NCBI GenBank assembly: GCA_025450375.1
Contig: JANWHO010000287.1
Location: forward strand, 1-8,433
Origin: Chloroflexota bacterium
GTDB taxonomy: Bacteria; Chloroflexota; UBA5177; JANWHV01
Direction: 5' to 3'
DNA length: 8,433 nucleotides
The translations under genes and the position numbers were made by a program. The notes under the pieces are model-generated. The model saw only the letters and a program-made list of their open reading frames with translations, ran no database searches and was not told the origin of the DNA. Below are positions 1 to 6,931 of this stretch, one piece after another. The first letter of the stretch is position 1. Every line of letters starts with the position of its first letter.

Positions 1-389
1 GTCTGGATGCGCTTCCGCATTTCGCCGGCTTGCGAGAAGTCGGCATTGGGACCAATGTCCTGGATCAGTTTTTGCTGGACGCGGGAGCGCAACTCGGCGA
101 AATTGTCCTGGTCGTTCGCGGGAGCGCGGCGGAGGGCGGCGATGCTGTCGAGTCCCTGGCGGGCAGGGGTCCGCATGCTGTTGCCGCCGACCTGAGGAGC
201 CAGTGTACTGATGGTCCCGTTTGTAACGGGTGCCTGTTCCTGGCGATTCAGGGCGGTAAGGGCGCTATTCAGCCCCCCAGCCTGCGGCCTGGGAGGAGGC
301 GGCGGCTGGCTCGGTATGAGGGCTACGGGAGCGACGGATTCCGTGGGAGCGCCCGCGGAAGCGCCTTCGATGCGTTTCAAGAGAGACAT
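1..389 (-). CDS. cpaF: Tad/Flp pilus assembly ATPase CpaF (TadA), N-terminal fragment
   Basis: This is the first 129 codons of a gene that runs off the left edge. In the Tad system CpaF/TadA is the cytoplasmic hexameric ATPase that powers assembly of Flp pili. The visible part is only the N-terminal region. Residues 1-95 are low-complexity, with a proline run at 29-33 and many Ala, Gln and Ser residues. Residues 97-112 (FAELRSRVQQKLIQDI) resemble the helix that opens the conserved N-terminal domain of CpaF proteins. Walker motifs would lie outside the window. ATG is preceded by GGAAGG seven bases upstream (397-402), which supports this start. The identification leans on position directly after cpaB and cpaE, the usual Tad order. 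The gene is separated from cpaE by 98 bases that hold a candidate promoter. Another secretion ATPase of the same superfamily cannot be excluded from this fragment alone. Confidence 0.7.
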   Translation of the reverse strand, partial: MSLLKRIEGASAGAPTESVAPVALIPSQPPPPPRPQAGGLNSALTALNRQEQAPVTNGTISTLAPQVGGNSMRTPARQGLDSIAALRRAPANDQDNFAELRSRVQQKLIQDIGPNADFSQAGEMRKRIQ

Positions 390-423
390 TGATTATCCTT
401 CCCGCGGGCAGCTTTCGGATCGC

Positions 424-445
424 GGCGGGGATTCGTGCTCCCGCC
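424..445 (-). other. GC hairpin in the cpaF leader
   Basis: On the minus strand GGCGGG (445-440) can pair with CCCGCC (429-424) across a ten-base loop. It lies between the candidate promoter and the cpaF ribosome binding site. No run of U follows, so it does not look like an intrinsic terminator. It could be a leader structure or chance pairing in GC-rich DNA. Confidence 0.25.
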
Positions 446-473
446 CGTCCGCCGATGACGGTCTTCTGGCCCG

Positions 474-502
474 ATTATACGCCAACCCTATGATTTCGCG
501 AA
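474..502 (-). promoter_or_regulatory. Candidate promoter for cpaF
   Basis: Read on the minus strand, a perfect -10 hexamer TATAAT occupies 479-474. Seventeen bases upstream is TTCGCG (502-497), which matches only three of six bases of the -35 consensus. The -35 would fall inside the last codons of cpaE. Transcription would start near 467, leaving a leader of roughly 75-80 bases before the cpaF ATG. A perfect TATAAT is less likely by chance in such GC-rich sequence, but the weak -35 limits confidence. Confidence 0.4.
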
Positions 503-1768
503 TAGCCCAAACCGCCCACTTTTCCGCGGCCTGGCAGCCTCGGCCACCGGCGTCACCTCGCCGGCCAACAGGTCGGCGGCCAGCTTGCGGAAGTCGGCGG
601 CCAGGGGCGTGCTCGGATAGCCAAGAACCACCGGGTCGCCTTCGTTAATGCATCGGCTGGTCAGTTTCGGATCGGCACTGATTTGCGAGTTGACCGCCCG
701 ACCCAGGGTGGCCTCCACGTCGCGCACCTCGATACCCTGAGTGCCGGTGGACCGAATGAGAACGGGAACAATCTTCTCTGGGGGGAATCGCAGCAGTTCA
801 CTTACTTCCAGGAATACCCTGGCGCTCTTGATTGCGGTTAGGTCCAGCGTGAGGCAGAGAAGAATGGTATCCGCCACCTCCAGCATGGTCAGCACTCTTT
901 CATCCAGGCACGACCAGGTATCCACGATCGTGAAGTCATTGGCGGCCCGCATAAGCTGCAAGGTGCGGCGAAGTTGATCGGCGGTGACCATCTCGGCCAT
1001 TTCCGGGCGGGGCGGCGCCAACAGGACCCTGGTCCCCGAGCGGGGGTGCGCCGAGAGGGCGCTGTTGATGTACTCGTCGTCGATTTGTTCGGGGCTCACG
1101 ACCAGGTCCATGACCGAATGGTTTGGCGCCAGGTCCATGAATACCGCCACGTCGCCGAACGGGAGGCTCCCATCTACCAGAGTGACCCGAAGGTTGTGGT
1201 CCTTTCGCAGGGCCACGGCGACATTCACCGCCACGGTGGTCACCCCGACCCCACCCTTGGGGCTGAACACGGCGATGACCTTCCCTTCGCGTCGGGGTCC
1301 GCCGTTGTCACCGTAGGCGGATCCGGCGCCGGGGGGTGGCGGCGTGGCAACCACCACGTCCGGACCCCCCAGGACCCGGCGAGCTACGGTGCTTTGATGT
1401 ACTTCCCGAATCGTGCGCACCAGTTCTTGCTTGGTGGTGCTTTTGAGGACGAATTGCCGGGCCCCGGCGATCATTGCCTTGCGCAACGAGTCCGGCGCTC
1501 CATCCTCCGAGATCATGATCACTCCGGTGCTGGGCAGCAGGGTAGAGATCATCTCGGTGGCGTCAATCCCGCCCCGCCCCGGCATATCCATGTCCATCAG
1601 GATGACATGCGGTTTGTGCCGGCGCGAAAGACTGACCGCTTCATCGCTGTCGTTGACCGAGCCCACCACTTCCAGGGTGGGCTCGACCGACAACCAGCTA
1701 AGCAGTTGATCGAGGAACGCGGGATCACTCTCGGCGATCAGGATGGAGATTTTGTTCCCGTTGTTCAC
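488..1768 (-). CDS. cpaE: CpaE/TadZ-type pilus localisation protein with N-terminal receiver domain
   Basis: TadZ/CpaE is a MinD/ParA-like protein that places the Tad pilus machine in the cell. This 426-residue copy has two domains. Residues 6-125 form a CheY-like receiver with acidic residues E13 and D15, phosphoacceptor D59 (LMDMDMP), S87 and K109, so the phosphorylation site looks complete. A proline-rich linker (143-146) leads to the ATPase domain. There the deviant Walker A is KGGVGVTT at 171-178: the signature lysine K171 is present, but the P-loop lysine is V176. LVDGSLPFGD (197-206) is the second CpaE motif, and IVDT (281-284) is the Walker B region. Start is GTG with AGGAAG five bases upstream; that binding site overlaps the TAG stop of cpaB, leaving a nine-base gap, which suggests translational coupling. 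Family variants with altered P-loops are known. Function is assigned with high confidence from both domains and gene order. Confidence 0.92.
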   Translation of the reverse strand: MNNGNKISILIAESDPAFLDQLLSWLSVEPTLEVVGSVNDSDEAVSLSRRHKPHVILMDMDMPGRGGIDATEMISTLLPSTGVIMISEDGAPDSLRKAMIAGARQFVLKSTTKQELVRTIREVHQSTVARRVLGGPDVVVATPPPPGAGSAYGDNGGPRREGKVIAVFSPKGGVGVTTVAVNVAVALRKDHNLRVTLVDGSLPFGDVAVFMDLAPNHSVMDLVVSPEQIDDEYINSALSAHPRSGTRVLLAPPRPEMAEMVTADQLRRTLQLMRAANDFTIVDTWSCLDERVLTMLEVADTILLCLTLDLTAIKSARVFLEVSELLRFPPEKIVPVLIRSTGTQGIEVRDVEATLGRAVNSQISADPKLTSRCINEGDPVVLGYPSTPLAADFRKLAADLLAGEVTPVAEAARPRKSGRFGLFAKS

Positions 1769-1777
1769 AAACGCTTC

Positions 1778-2767
1778 CTAGTGCCCTGGGGCGGGAGTAC
1801 TTACCGGGGTAAGGGTTGGTCTGGGTGAGGCGAAGGGATACGGTATGCCGACGTTGCTCGGCGTACCGCGGAGAATGGCTCTCGGGGTCAGGAAGTATTC
1901 TGGCACCACTGCCTTGGTGGAGGGCTGCGCGGCCTGAGTCCGCACGTCGGAGCCGGAGACCAAGACAAGGTCGATGGTGCCGCTTGAGTCCTTCACGTAT
2001 TTTAGCAGCACCGCGTCTTGCAAGGGCATCTCCAGGGTATAGACCGCGCCGCCGCCCGCCAGATTGGTCAGGGCGCTGATCACCTTGGTGTCGGAAATAA
2101 GTTGCTGCGTCTCGAAGGGACCATTGAGACTGGTGGGAGGATTGGAGGTGAGGCTATTTAACTCGCGCTGGCGCACGGTAAGCAGCACATCGACATAGTC
2201 GCCGGGGACAATCGCCAGGTCGGCGGCGGACGTGGTGGCAAGCTGCACCGATTCAGCCACCCGGCCCGGATCCATCTGCCAGGCATAGCTATTCGGCGGC
2301 GGCACGGAGAGCACCCGATAGTCCGTGGTGAGCAGCGGCGCGCCCTTCTTGATCGGTTTGATGATCTCGATCGATCCGCCCAGGAAGGTGGTGCCCGAGA
2401 GCACCTTCGTATCCGAGGTGAGCCAGCTCATGGTCCCGCTGGTCACCGCGTTGCTGTCGATAGAGACGTTGGGCGAGAGCGGCTCGTCCTTGAAATAGCG
2501 GACCACGTCAACCAGGTTGTTCAGGTGCGTGCCGGCCGCCACGTTTTGCACGGCGGTGATCGCGGCGAGGGTGAGAGTGGGTGTCGCGGTGGGTAAGATC
2601 ACGGTCGCGGTGGCGGTCGGTCCTGATGGGGTCGCCGTCCCGATCTGCGTGGCGTTTGATGGGGTGTTCGATTTCGAGGTCAGTAGGTAAATTACCAGCA
2701 CGGCGGCCACCACGGCCAGCGCCGCGCCAACGACGGTCATTCCTCGGCTACTACGTAACAACTGCAT
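1778..2767 (-). CDS. cpaB: Flp pilus assembly protein CpaB (RcpC), SAF domain
   Basis: CpaB/RcpC is a membrane-anchored periplasmic or extracytoplasmic component of Tad pilus machines. The 329-residue protein begins with one hydrophobic segment (about 11-29) after a basic N-terminus, an uncleaved anchor or signal sequence. A Thr/Pro-rich linker follows (35-66, with ILPTATPT). A SAF-type domain starts near 68 (ITAVQNVAAGTHL), and KPIKKGAPL at 137-145 fits its second half. The conserved RcpC core includes PGDYVDVLLTV at 188-198. The C-terminus (314-329) is again Pro/Ser/Thr-rich. Length is usual for the family. ATG is preceded by GGAGGGG with a five-base spacer (2773-2779). The gene is the first of the Tad set here and is followed nine bases later by cpaE. 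The Thr/Pro linkers resemble those of exported Chloroflexota proteins and could carry O-linked sugars, though that is speculative. Confidence 0.88.
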   Translation of the reverse strand: MQLLRSSRGMTVVGAALAVVAAVLVIYLLTSKSNTPSNATQIGTATPSGPTATATVILPTATPTLTLAAITAVQNVAAGTHLNNLVDVVRYFKDEPLSPNVSIDSNAVTSGTMSWLTSDTKVLSGTTFLGGSIEIIKPIKKGAPLLTTDYRVLSVPPPNSYAWQMDPGRVAESVQLATTSAADLAIVPGDYVDVLLTVRQRELNSLTSNPPTSLNGPFETQQLISDTKVISALTNLAGGGAVYTLEMPLQDAVLLKYVKDSSGTIDLVLVSGSDVRTQAAQPSTKAVVPEYFLTPRAILRGTPSNVGIPYPFASPRPTLTPVSTPAPGH

Positions 2768-2791
2768 GGTATCCCCTCCACTCTATTGGCC

Positions 2792-2826
2792 TGACCCACA
2801 TAAACACAGATAGGGCAGCAGGGTCA
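2792..2826. repeat. Inverted repeat around the cpaB promoter (possible operator)
   Basis: TGACCC (2792-2797) and GGGTCA (2821-2826) are exact inverted six-base arms separated by 23 bases. The right arm overlaps the candidate -35 hexamer, and the left arm lies just downstream of the candidate -10. A dimeric regulator, such as the LuxR-type protein encoded next door, could bind such arms. Six-base arms can arise by chance. Confidence 0.2.
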
Positions 2827-2827
2827 A
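2799..2827 (-). promoter_or_regulatory. Candidate promoter for cpaB and cpaE
   Basis: On the minus strand TTGACC (2827-2822) is a five-of-six match to the -35 consensus. It is followed after 17 bases by TTTATG (2804-2799), a poor three-of-six -10. The 82-base gap between the regulator stop and the cpaB start is the natural place for a promoter, and no terminator is evident in it. Read-through from the regulator gene is an alternative. Confidence 0.33.
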
Positions 2828-2849
2828 TCCTACTTTTGGGCTGGCCAGA

Positions 2850-3545
2850 TCAGCCTTTTATCCATCCCTGGCGCATCGCGTAGACGACCGCCTGGGTCCG
2901 GTCGTTGACCGCCAATTTGCGCATAATCGAGGTGATGTGGTTTTTCACCGTTTGATCGCTGATCGTCATCGCGCGGGCGATTTCCTTATTGCTATTCCCC
3001 TTGGCGATGTAGTCGAGCACCTGGACCTCTCGGGTGGAGAGCGGAATATAGAGCGGTTCCGCTACCTGATCATGTTCTTCGGCGAGGTCACGGAACGACT
3101 TGAGGACCTTGGAGGCCAAAACCGGTTTCGCCAGCACGCTGTCGTTAATCAGATACTCACCGCCGGCCGCGCGCCGAATGACCTGGCCCAACTCCGCGAT
3201 GTCCATGGACTTGAGTACGTAGGCCGCCGCTCCATACTTAATCGCGTAAAAGAGCTTTTCCTCGTCGTCACGATTGGTCATCACGATCACGCTGATATTG
3301 GAGACCCGCCGCTTGAGCTCGCGGATCGCCTCCAGGCCGTCCAGCCCTTCAACCTCGGCGTTCAGAAGCACCACCGCCGGGCTGAGCTCCTCGACCAGAC
3401 GCAGCCCTTCCTCCCCGTTTGATGCCTCGCCCACGATCTCCAGGCCCGGATGGATGGAGGACAGCATATGTCGTAAACCCGCGCGAAAGATTGGCTGATC
3501 GTCGATGATCAGAACGGTAATGGTTTCCACGGCACTCTCTTGCAC
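2850..3545 (-). CDS. NarL/FixJ-type response regulator (LuxR HTH) with Asn at the phosphosite
   Basis: This is a DNA-binding transcription regulator of 231 residues. Receiver residues 8-125 keep the acidic pair D15 and D16 (LIIDDQP), T90 (VMTN) and K112 (VLKS). The phosphoacceptor is N62 in VVLLNAEVEG, and the proline usually four residues later is glutamate. The codon is AAC (3362-3360). The LuxR helix-turn-helix begins at about 169 (LSTREVQVLDYI), includes NKEIA, and continues through TVKNHI to the C-terminus; it looks intact. GTG at 3545 is chosen because GAGGAG lies eight bases upstream and the protein then begins nine residues before the first receiver strand. An in-frame ATG at 3590 would add 15 residues but has no ribosome binding site. 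The gene lies just upstream of cpaB, so control of the Tad genes is likely but inferred. No histidine kinase is present in the window. Confidence 0.9.
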   Translation of the reverse strand: MQESAVETITVLIIDDQPIFRAGLRHMLSSIHPGLEIVGEASNGEEGLRLVEELSPAVVLLNAEVEGLDGLEAIRELKRRVSNISVIVMTNRDDEEKLFYAIKYGAAAYVLKSMDIAELGQVIRRAAGGEYLINDSVLAKPVLASKVLKSFRDLAEEHDQVAEPLYIPLSTREVQVLDYIAKGNSNKEIARAMTISDQTVKNHITSIMRKLAVNDRTQAVVYAMRQGWIKG

Positions 3546-3553
3546 GGCGCCTT

Positions 3554-3559
3554 CTCCTC
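3554..3559 (-). promoter_or_regulatory. Ribosome binding site that decides the regulator start
   Basis: GAGGAG on the minus strand sits eight bases before the GTG at 3545. It is the only good Shine-Dalgarno match near the 5' end of this gene. It lies inside the coding region if the upstream ATG at 3590 is used, so it argues for the shorter protein. Confidence 0.6.
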
Positions 3560-3588
3560 GGTTGCGGCTCTGTTCGGCTATTTGCCTC

Positions 3589-3617
3589 ATTGTAAGTCAA
3601 AGATTCCGGACTGAATA
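3589..3617 (-). promoter_or_regulatory. Weak candidate promoter for the response regulator
   Basis: TACAAT (3594-3589) on the minus strand matches five of six bases of the -10 consensus. TATTCA (3617-3612) lies 17 bases upstream and matches three of six of the -35. The -10 would overlap the ATG at 3590, which is compatible only with the GTG start at 3545. The 103-base gap after the upstream glycosyltransferase gene contains no clear terminator, so read-through is also possible. Confidence 0.22.
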
Positions 3618-3648
3618 TAACGTTGGCACGCGAACTCTCCGTCACTCC

Positions 3649-5196
3649 CTATGTGGGATGCGCGTACACGATGTATTCTCCACCCCGGTAGACGATTGGC
3701 CAATAGTACTTTGCCCGTACGATCAAAGCCCGCTCCCGCGGATGCTCGGCGGCCCAGAGCTGGGTGAACCGGTCCACCACCAAATAACGGGCGGCCTCCA
3801 GCCGCGGATCGTAGACGAAGCGGGCCCTGCTCAGGCCATCCGGGTAAAAGGCGGTGCCGTGGCCGCTGACCGCCACCGCTTGCAAAAGTTCGGTGGCGCG
3901 GCAGTGAAACAGCCAGGCGATGCCGGGCATGGCGATGACCAGATCGCTGGAGCGTACCCGAGCGTTCACCCAGGCGGCCATCCGACGGGCGTCCGCCGCC
4001 GAACGCGGCAGGGTGGGCTGGAGACCGGTGGCGAAGCCGGTCCGAACCGACCCCAGGTCGCTGATCAACAGCGTGGCCCCAAGGGGAACCAGCAGCACCA
4101 ACGTGGCGATTGCCGCTCTTGGCCCTCGTAACCGCCCAGTCCCCCCTACCATGTGGGCAATCAGATCCATCACGGCGAGGATCAGTGCCCCCATCCCCAA
4201 TCCCGCCAGGGGAAGCAACGGCTCGGCGGCGCGGAAGATAGGCGCCGGATCGCGCACTTCCACCACCAGGCCGGTCAGCAGGACCGCCAGCGCCAGGGTA
4301 GCCCTTCGGGCCCGTCCGTGGGTGGCCAGGGCCAATCCACACAGCCCTAGCCCCACTAGGGGATCGAAGCGGACGAGGTCGGCCAGGCGGCTCAGAAGCG
4401 CCCCCGGTCCACTGTCGAGGCGCGACGCGGTGTGGTGGATATCGAAGAGCAGGTCGGCCTTTCTGGTAGCCAGCATGACCCCCAGGTAGGCGGCCGGCGC
4501 GGCCGCCATGGCGGCCAGACCACAGGCCAGGGAGCGCCAATCGCGTCCCCATAGATAGACCAGAGGAAGCACGAGCGCCGCCGCCTCCTGATCGGTAGCC
4601 AGGGCCAGGCCAGCGAGGAACCCTGCCAGGAGCGCCGACCCAAGAACCTCCGGCCGAGGCCGGATGGCAGGAACCATGCCGGCCGAGGCCGGTTGCTGAT
4701 TCCGCGCTAGATAGGGCGGGAGCGCCGCCCAAAGGCTTGCCGCCACCAACAGGGCCAGGAGATTGTAGGTATAGGCCCAGCGTACTTGCAGCACCGCCTC
4801 CGGCCAGATCGCGTAGAAGAGCGCGGCGGCCCAGCCGAGTCGCCGGCCGCCAAGGGCCGATCCCAGGCCATGAAGCACCAAAATGGTCAGGACGCCGCAG
4901 CAGGCGCTCAGGGTTCGCAAGGCAATCAAGTCATGCGTCCAGAGTCTCATCACCAGGGCGCCCAGCAAGTAAAAGAAGGGCGGGTGCTGCACGAAGGCAT
5001 AGCGCATGGCGAACATTTGCGCATGGCCCGCGAGCAGGTTGGCGGCGATGTTCAGGTTATATCCTTCATCGCCGTCCCAGCCGGGGTTGTCCGCCAGGTT
5101 GGCCAGCCGCAGGTAGGCGCCCACCAGGAGCAGGACGGCCAGCGCCGGCCCGTCCCACCGGCGGCTCGGGCCGGGTCCGGTGCGCGAGTCAGCCAT
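3649..5196 (-). CDS. Membrane glycosyltransferase, family 39-like (GT-C fold)
   Basis: This 515-residue multi-pass membrane protein probably transfers a sugar from a polyprenyl-phosphate donor on the outer face of the membrane. After a first hydrophobic helix (17-34), WDGDEGYNLN (40-49) supplies the acidic D43/E44 pair typical of the first external loop in GT39 and ArnT-like enzymes. HPPFFYLLGA (71-80) is the second family motif. About ten further hydrophobic segments follow up to about 378, then a soluble C-terminal domain of about 135 residues (AAWVNARV at 407, DLVIAMP at 418, YWPIVYRGGEYIVY at 498-511). ATG at 5196 is chosen because it overlaps the upstream stop by eight bases (ATGGCTGA) and begins just before the first helix; an open frame extends 47 codons further with poor protein character. 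No strong ribosome binding site is seen, consistent with coupling to the upstream gene. Sugar and acceptor are unknown. Confidence 0.8.
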   Translation of the reverse strand: MADSRTGPGPSRRWDGPALAVLLLVGAYLRLANLADNPGWDGDEGYNLNIAANLLAGHAQMFAMRYAFVQHPPFFYLLGALVMRLWTHDLIALRTLSACCGVLTILVLHGLGSALGGRRLGWAAALFYAIWPEAVLQVRWAYTYNLLALLVAASLWAALPPYLARNQQPASAGMVPAIRPRPEVLGSALLAGFLAGLALATDQEAAALVLPLVYLWGRDWRSLACGLAAMAAAPAAYLGVMLATRKADLLFDIHHTASRLDSGPGALLSRLADLVRFDPLVGLGLCGLALATHGRARRATLALAVLLTGLVVEVRDPAPIFRAAEPLLPLAGLGMGALILAVMDLIAHMVGGTGRLRGPRAAIATLVLLVPLGATLLISDLGSVRTGFATGLQPTLPRSAADARRMAAWVNARVRSSDLVIAMPGIAWLFHCRATELLQAVAVSGHGTAFYPDGLSRARFVYDPRLEAARYLVVDRFTQLWAAEHPRERALIVRAKYYWPIVYRGGEYIVYAHPT

Positions 5197-6931
5197 GGGC
5201 GGAGGAACGGCCAAGAATGGTGACAGAATCCCGCTTATACCGCACCACGAAGCCGGCCATACGCCCCGGATCGAGCCGGCCGAGATCGCGCTCGAAAGGA
5301 CTGAACACGACAAAGGTGACCGGATCCCCGTGGGCACGAATAGCCGTCAGAATCTTCCCCGCCCTCGCGCGGTTCGCGGAGGCGTAGAACGCCCGCGCCT
5401 CCTCCAGGCGGCGGACGCGGTCGAAGCTCTGAAAGTTCTGCCCCACCAGTACCCGGCACGTGCAATACTCGGGCACCAGATTGCCGAAGCCTGGACTGGA
5501 GAGCACCACGTCGTTCGGGCCGGCGTGCGCGCCCAGCCACTCGGCCGCCTGGATCACGCTGGTTGGCACATAGTAGTCCTTGTTGACTCCGGAGGCAGCC
5601 ACGGCGGTGTAGAGGGCCACCAGCAAAGGCGCGGAGAAGACCAGGACGCTGGCGGGGAGGGGACGGAGGTGCGGGCGCTGGCGCCCCGCCACCGCGCGGG
5701 GACCCGCCAGGGCGTAGAAGCTCATCAGGGCCAGGGGTACGCTGAGCCCAAGCGCCTGCCTCCCCGACTGCCAGATCGGAAGGAGCAATGTACAGGCGTT
5801 CACCACGGCCCAGATCAGGGGGAACCAGGTCCAGGCCGCCGGTACGGCGTCCGCTCCGGCCGCCCGGACTTCCCGCAGCTTACGGGTTCCCACGTAGGCG
5901 CCTCCCGCCAGGGGACCAAAGGCGAAACACAGGACCGCCAGATCTGGCCGGCTCACCTGGGCCAGGCTGCTATGGCTCCAGTAGCGGTCACCATGAAAGA
6001 TCAGGGCATAGTAGAGCCCAAGTACCCCGGCCGGGAAGAGTGCGATGATGATGGTCCGCAATTCGCTGGCGAACACATCCCCGGCCCGCAGGCGCCGCTT
6101 CTTAGTGGCCGCCGCCATTCTCCCATACCAGGCGCCGCGGGCCGAGACCGCCGCGTAGGCCAATAGAACCAGACCCACGGTAGGGAGCAGGAACGGGTAG
6201 CTGAGCGCCAGGACCAGGAACGAGATCGCGGCTCCCGCCGTCCAGGCATTCCGGCTTCCCACTCCTGGTCGGGGCCGTTCATCGGTCCAGAGCGGCGGCC
6301 CCGCTCCGGAGGCCCGGAGGGTGCAGGCGAATCCCAGAAGTTCAGCCGCCAAACCGAGCGCCTCGTGCGGCGAGACAAGCAGGGTAATGAGCGGGTTAAG
6401 CTCGGGGGCGGTGAGCGCGGCCGGGCTCACGCCATTGGGGATGAAGGCGGCCAGCGGCAGGGCCAGCCAATACAGCCCCCCGGCCAGGAGGACGAAGAGC
6501 CACCCGGCCCGCAAGGTGTGGTCGCCCAGGAAGAGGCGGCAAAACAGGGCCATGGCCCAGAGGGCCAGGGCGCCGCATCCCAGCCGCGACAGCTGGAAGA
6601 TCATCGCCGGAGAGAAGCCGAGGCTCAGGTGACCAGCCAGCACATAGGGGCTATACATCACCAGGCTCCGTGCGTGGTCGGGGGTAAATTGGTTGGTGTA
6701 GCGCCAGGCCCCCTCGCTGCCCTGGCGGATCGCCGCCAGATATTGGCTGAGGTCGCCAATGTTATTGAGCGCCCCCTGAAAGCTGAATTCATCGGGGGCC
6801 AGCAGGTAGCCCCAGAGGTAGGGAATGAGGCCGGCGACCAGGATCGACAGCCCAATGGCCCTTAGTTTCGCCGGCCCCTGCCGGCCGGGACGGACGGCGA
6901 CCGCGCGCGAGACGTTGCCGGTCGCGCTCAC
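5189..6931 (-). CDS. Uncharacterised multi-pass membrane protein, GT-C-like
   Basis: This 580-residue protein has about eleven or twelve hydrophobic segments, the first at 25-44. The first external loop holds WGYLLAPDEFSFQG (40-53) and NNIGDLSQYLAAIRQG (56-71), followed by WRYTNQFTP (76-84). This arrangement recalls large hypothetical membrane proteins seen in Chloroflexota, and its overall plan resembles GT-C glycosyltransferases, with acidic residues D47, E48 and D60 as candidates for the active site. The soluble C-terminus (about 450-580) has AAEWLGAHAGPNDVVLSSP at 462-480. GTG at 6931 is chosen because GTGA overlaps the upstream stop by four bases and AGAGG lies nine bases before it; an open frame reaches 7192 but lies wholly inside the neighbour's coding region. 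Gene order suggests one glycan or surface-polymer pathway with its neighbours. No activity can be assigned from the sequence alone. Confidence 0.78.
   Translation of the reverse strand: MSATGNVSRAVAVRPGRQGPAKLRAIGLSILVAGLIPYLWGYLLAPDEFSFQGALNNIGDLSQYLAAIRQGSEGAWRYTNQFTPDHARSLVMYSPYVLAGHLSLGFSPAMIFQLSRLGCGALALWAMALFCRLFLGDHTLRAGWLFVLLAGGLYWLALPLAAFIPNGVSPAALTAPELNPLITLLVSPHEALGLAAELLGFACTLRASGAGPPLWTDERPRPGVGSRNAWTAGAAISFLVLALSYPFLLPTVGLVLLAYAAVSARGAWYGRMAAATKKRRLRAGDVFASELRTIIIALFPAGVLGLYYALIFHGDRYWSHSSLAQVSRPDLAVLCFAFGPLAGGAYVGTRKLREVRAAGADAVPAAWTWFPLIWAVVNACTLLLPIWQSGRQALGLSVPLALMSFYALAGPRAVAGRQRPHLRPLPASVLVFSAPLLVALYTAVAASGVNKDYYVPTSVIQAAEWLGAHAGPNDVVLSSPGFGNLVPEYCTCRVLVGQNFQSFDRVRRLEEARAFYASANRARAGKILTAIRAHGDPVTFVVFSPFERDLGRLDPGRMAGFVVRYKRDSVTILGRSSAHG

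Noticed and set aside
974..1828. Plus-strand open frame of 284 codons opposite cpaE
   Set aside because: The minus strand encodes an unmistakable receiver and ParA-like domain here; the plus frame shows no recognisable feature.
2839..2859. Hairpin GGCTG/CAGCC at the end of the regulator gene as a terminator
   Set aside because: The stem has only five pairs. On the minus strand no U run follows; the T run is on the plus strand, where there is no gene to terminate.
3546..3590. Fifteen-residue N-terminal extension of the response regulator from ATG 3590
   Set aside because: It has no ribosome binding site, while GTG 3545 has a strong one at good spacing and gives a normal receiver N-terminus.
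3587..4732. Minus-strand open frame of 381 codons overlapping the GT39-like gene in another frame
   Set aside because: The translation is dominated by Gly, Arg, Pro and Ser and lacks membrane segments, while the overlapping frame has family motifs.
5197..5337. N-terminal extension of the GT39-like protein upstream of ATG 5196
   Set aside because: The extra 47 residues overlap the soluble C-terminus of the upstream gene and lack family similarity; the ATG that overlaps the upstream stop is the more natural start.
5180..6166. Long plus-strand open frame of 328 codons opposite the middle membrane protein
   Set aside because: Its translation is rich in Gly, Arg, His and Gln without domains or hydrophobic segments, and it mirrors a convincing minus-strand gene. 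It is an antisense shadow of GC-rich coding DNA.
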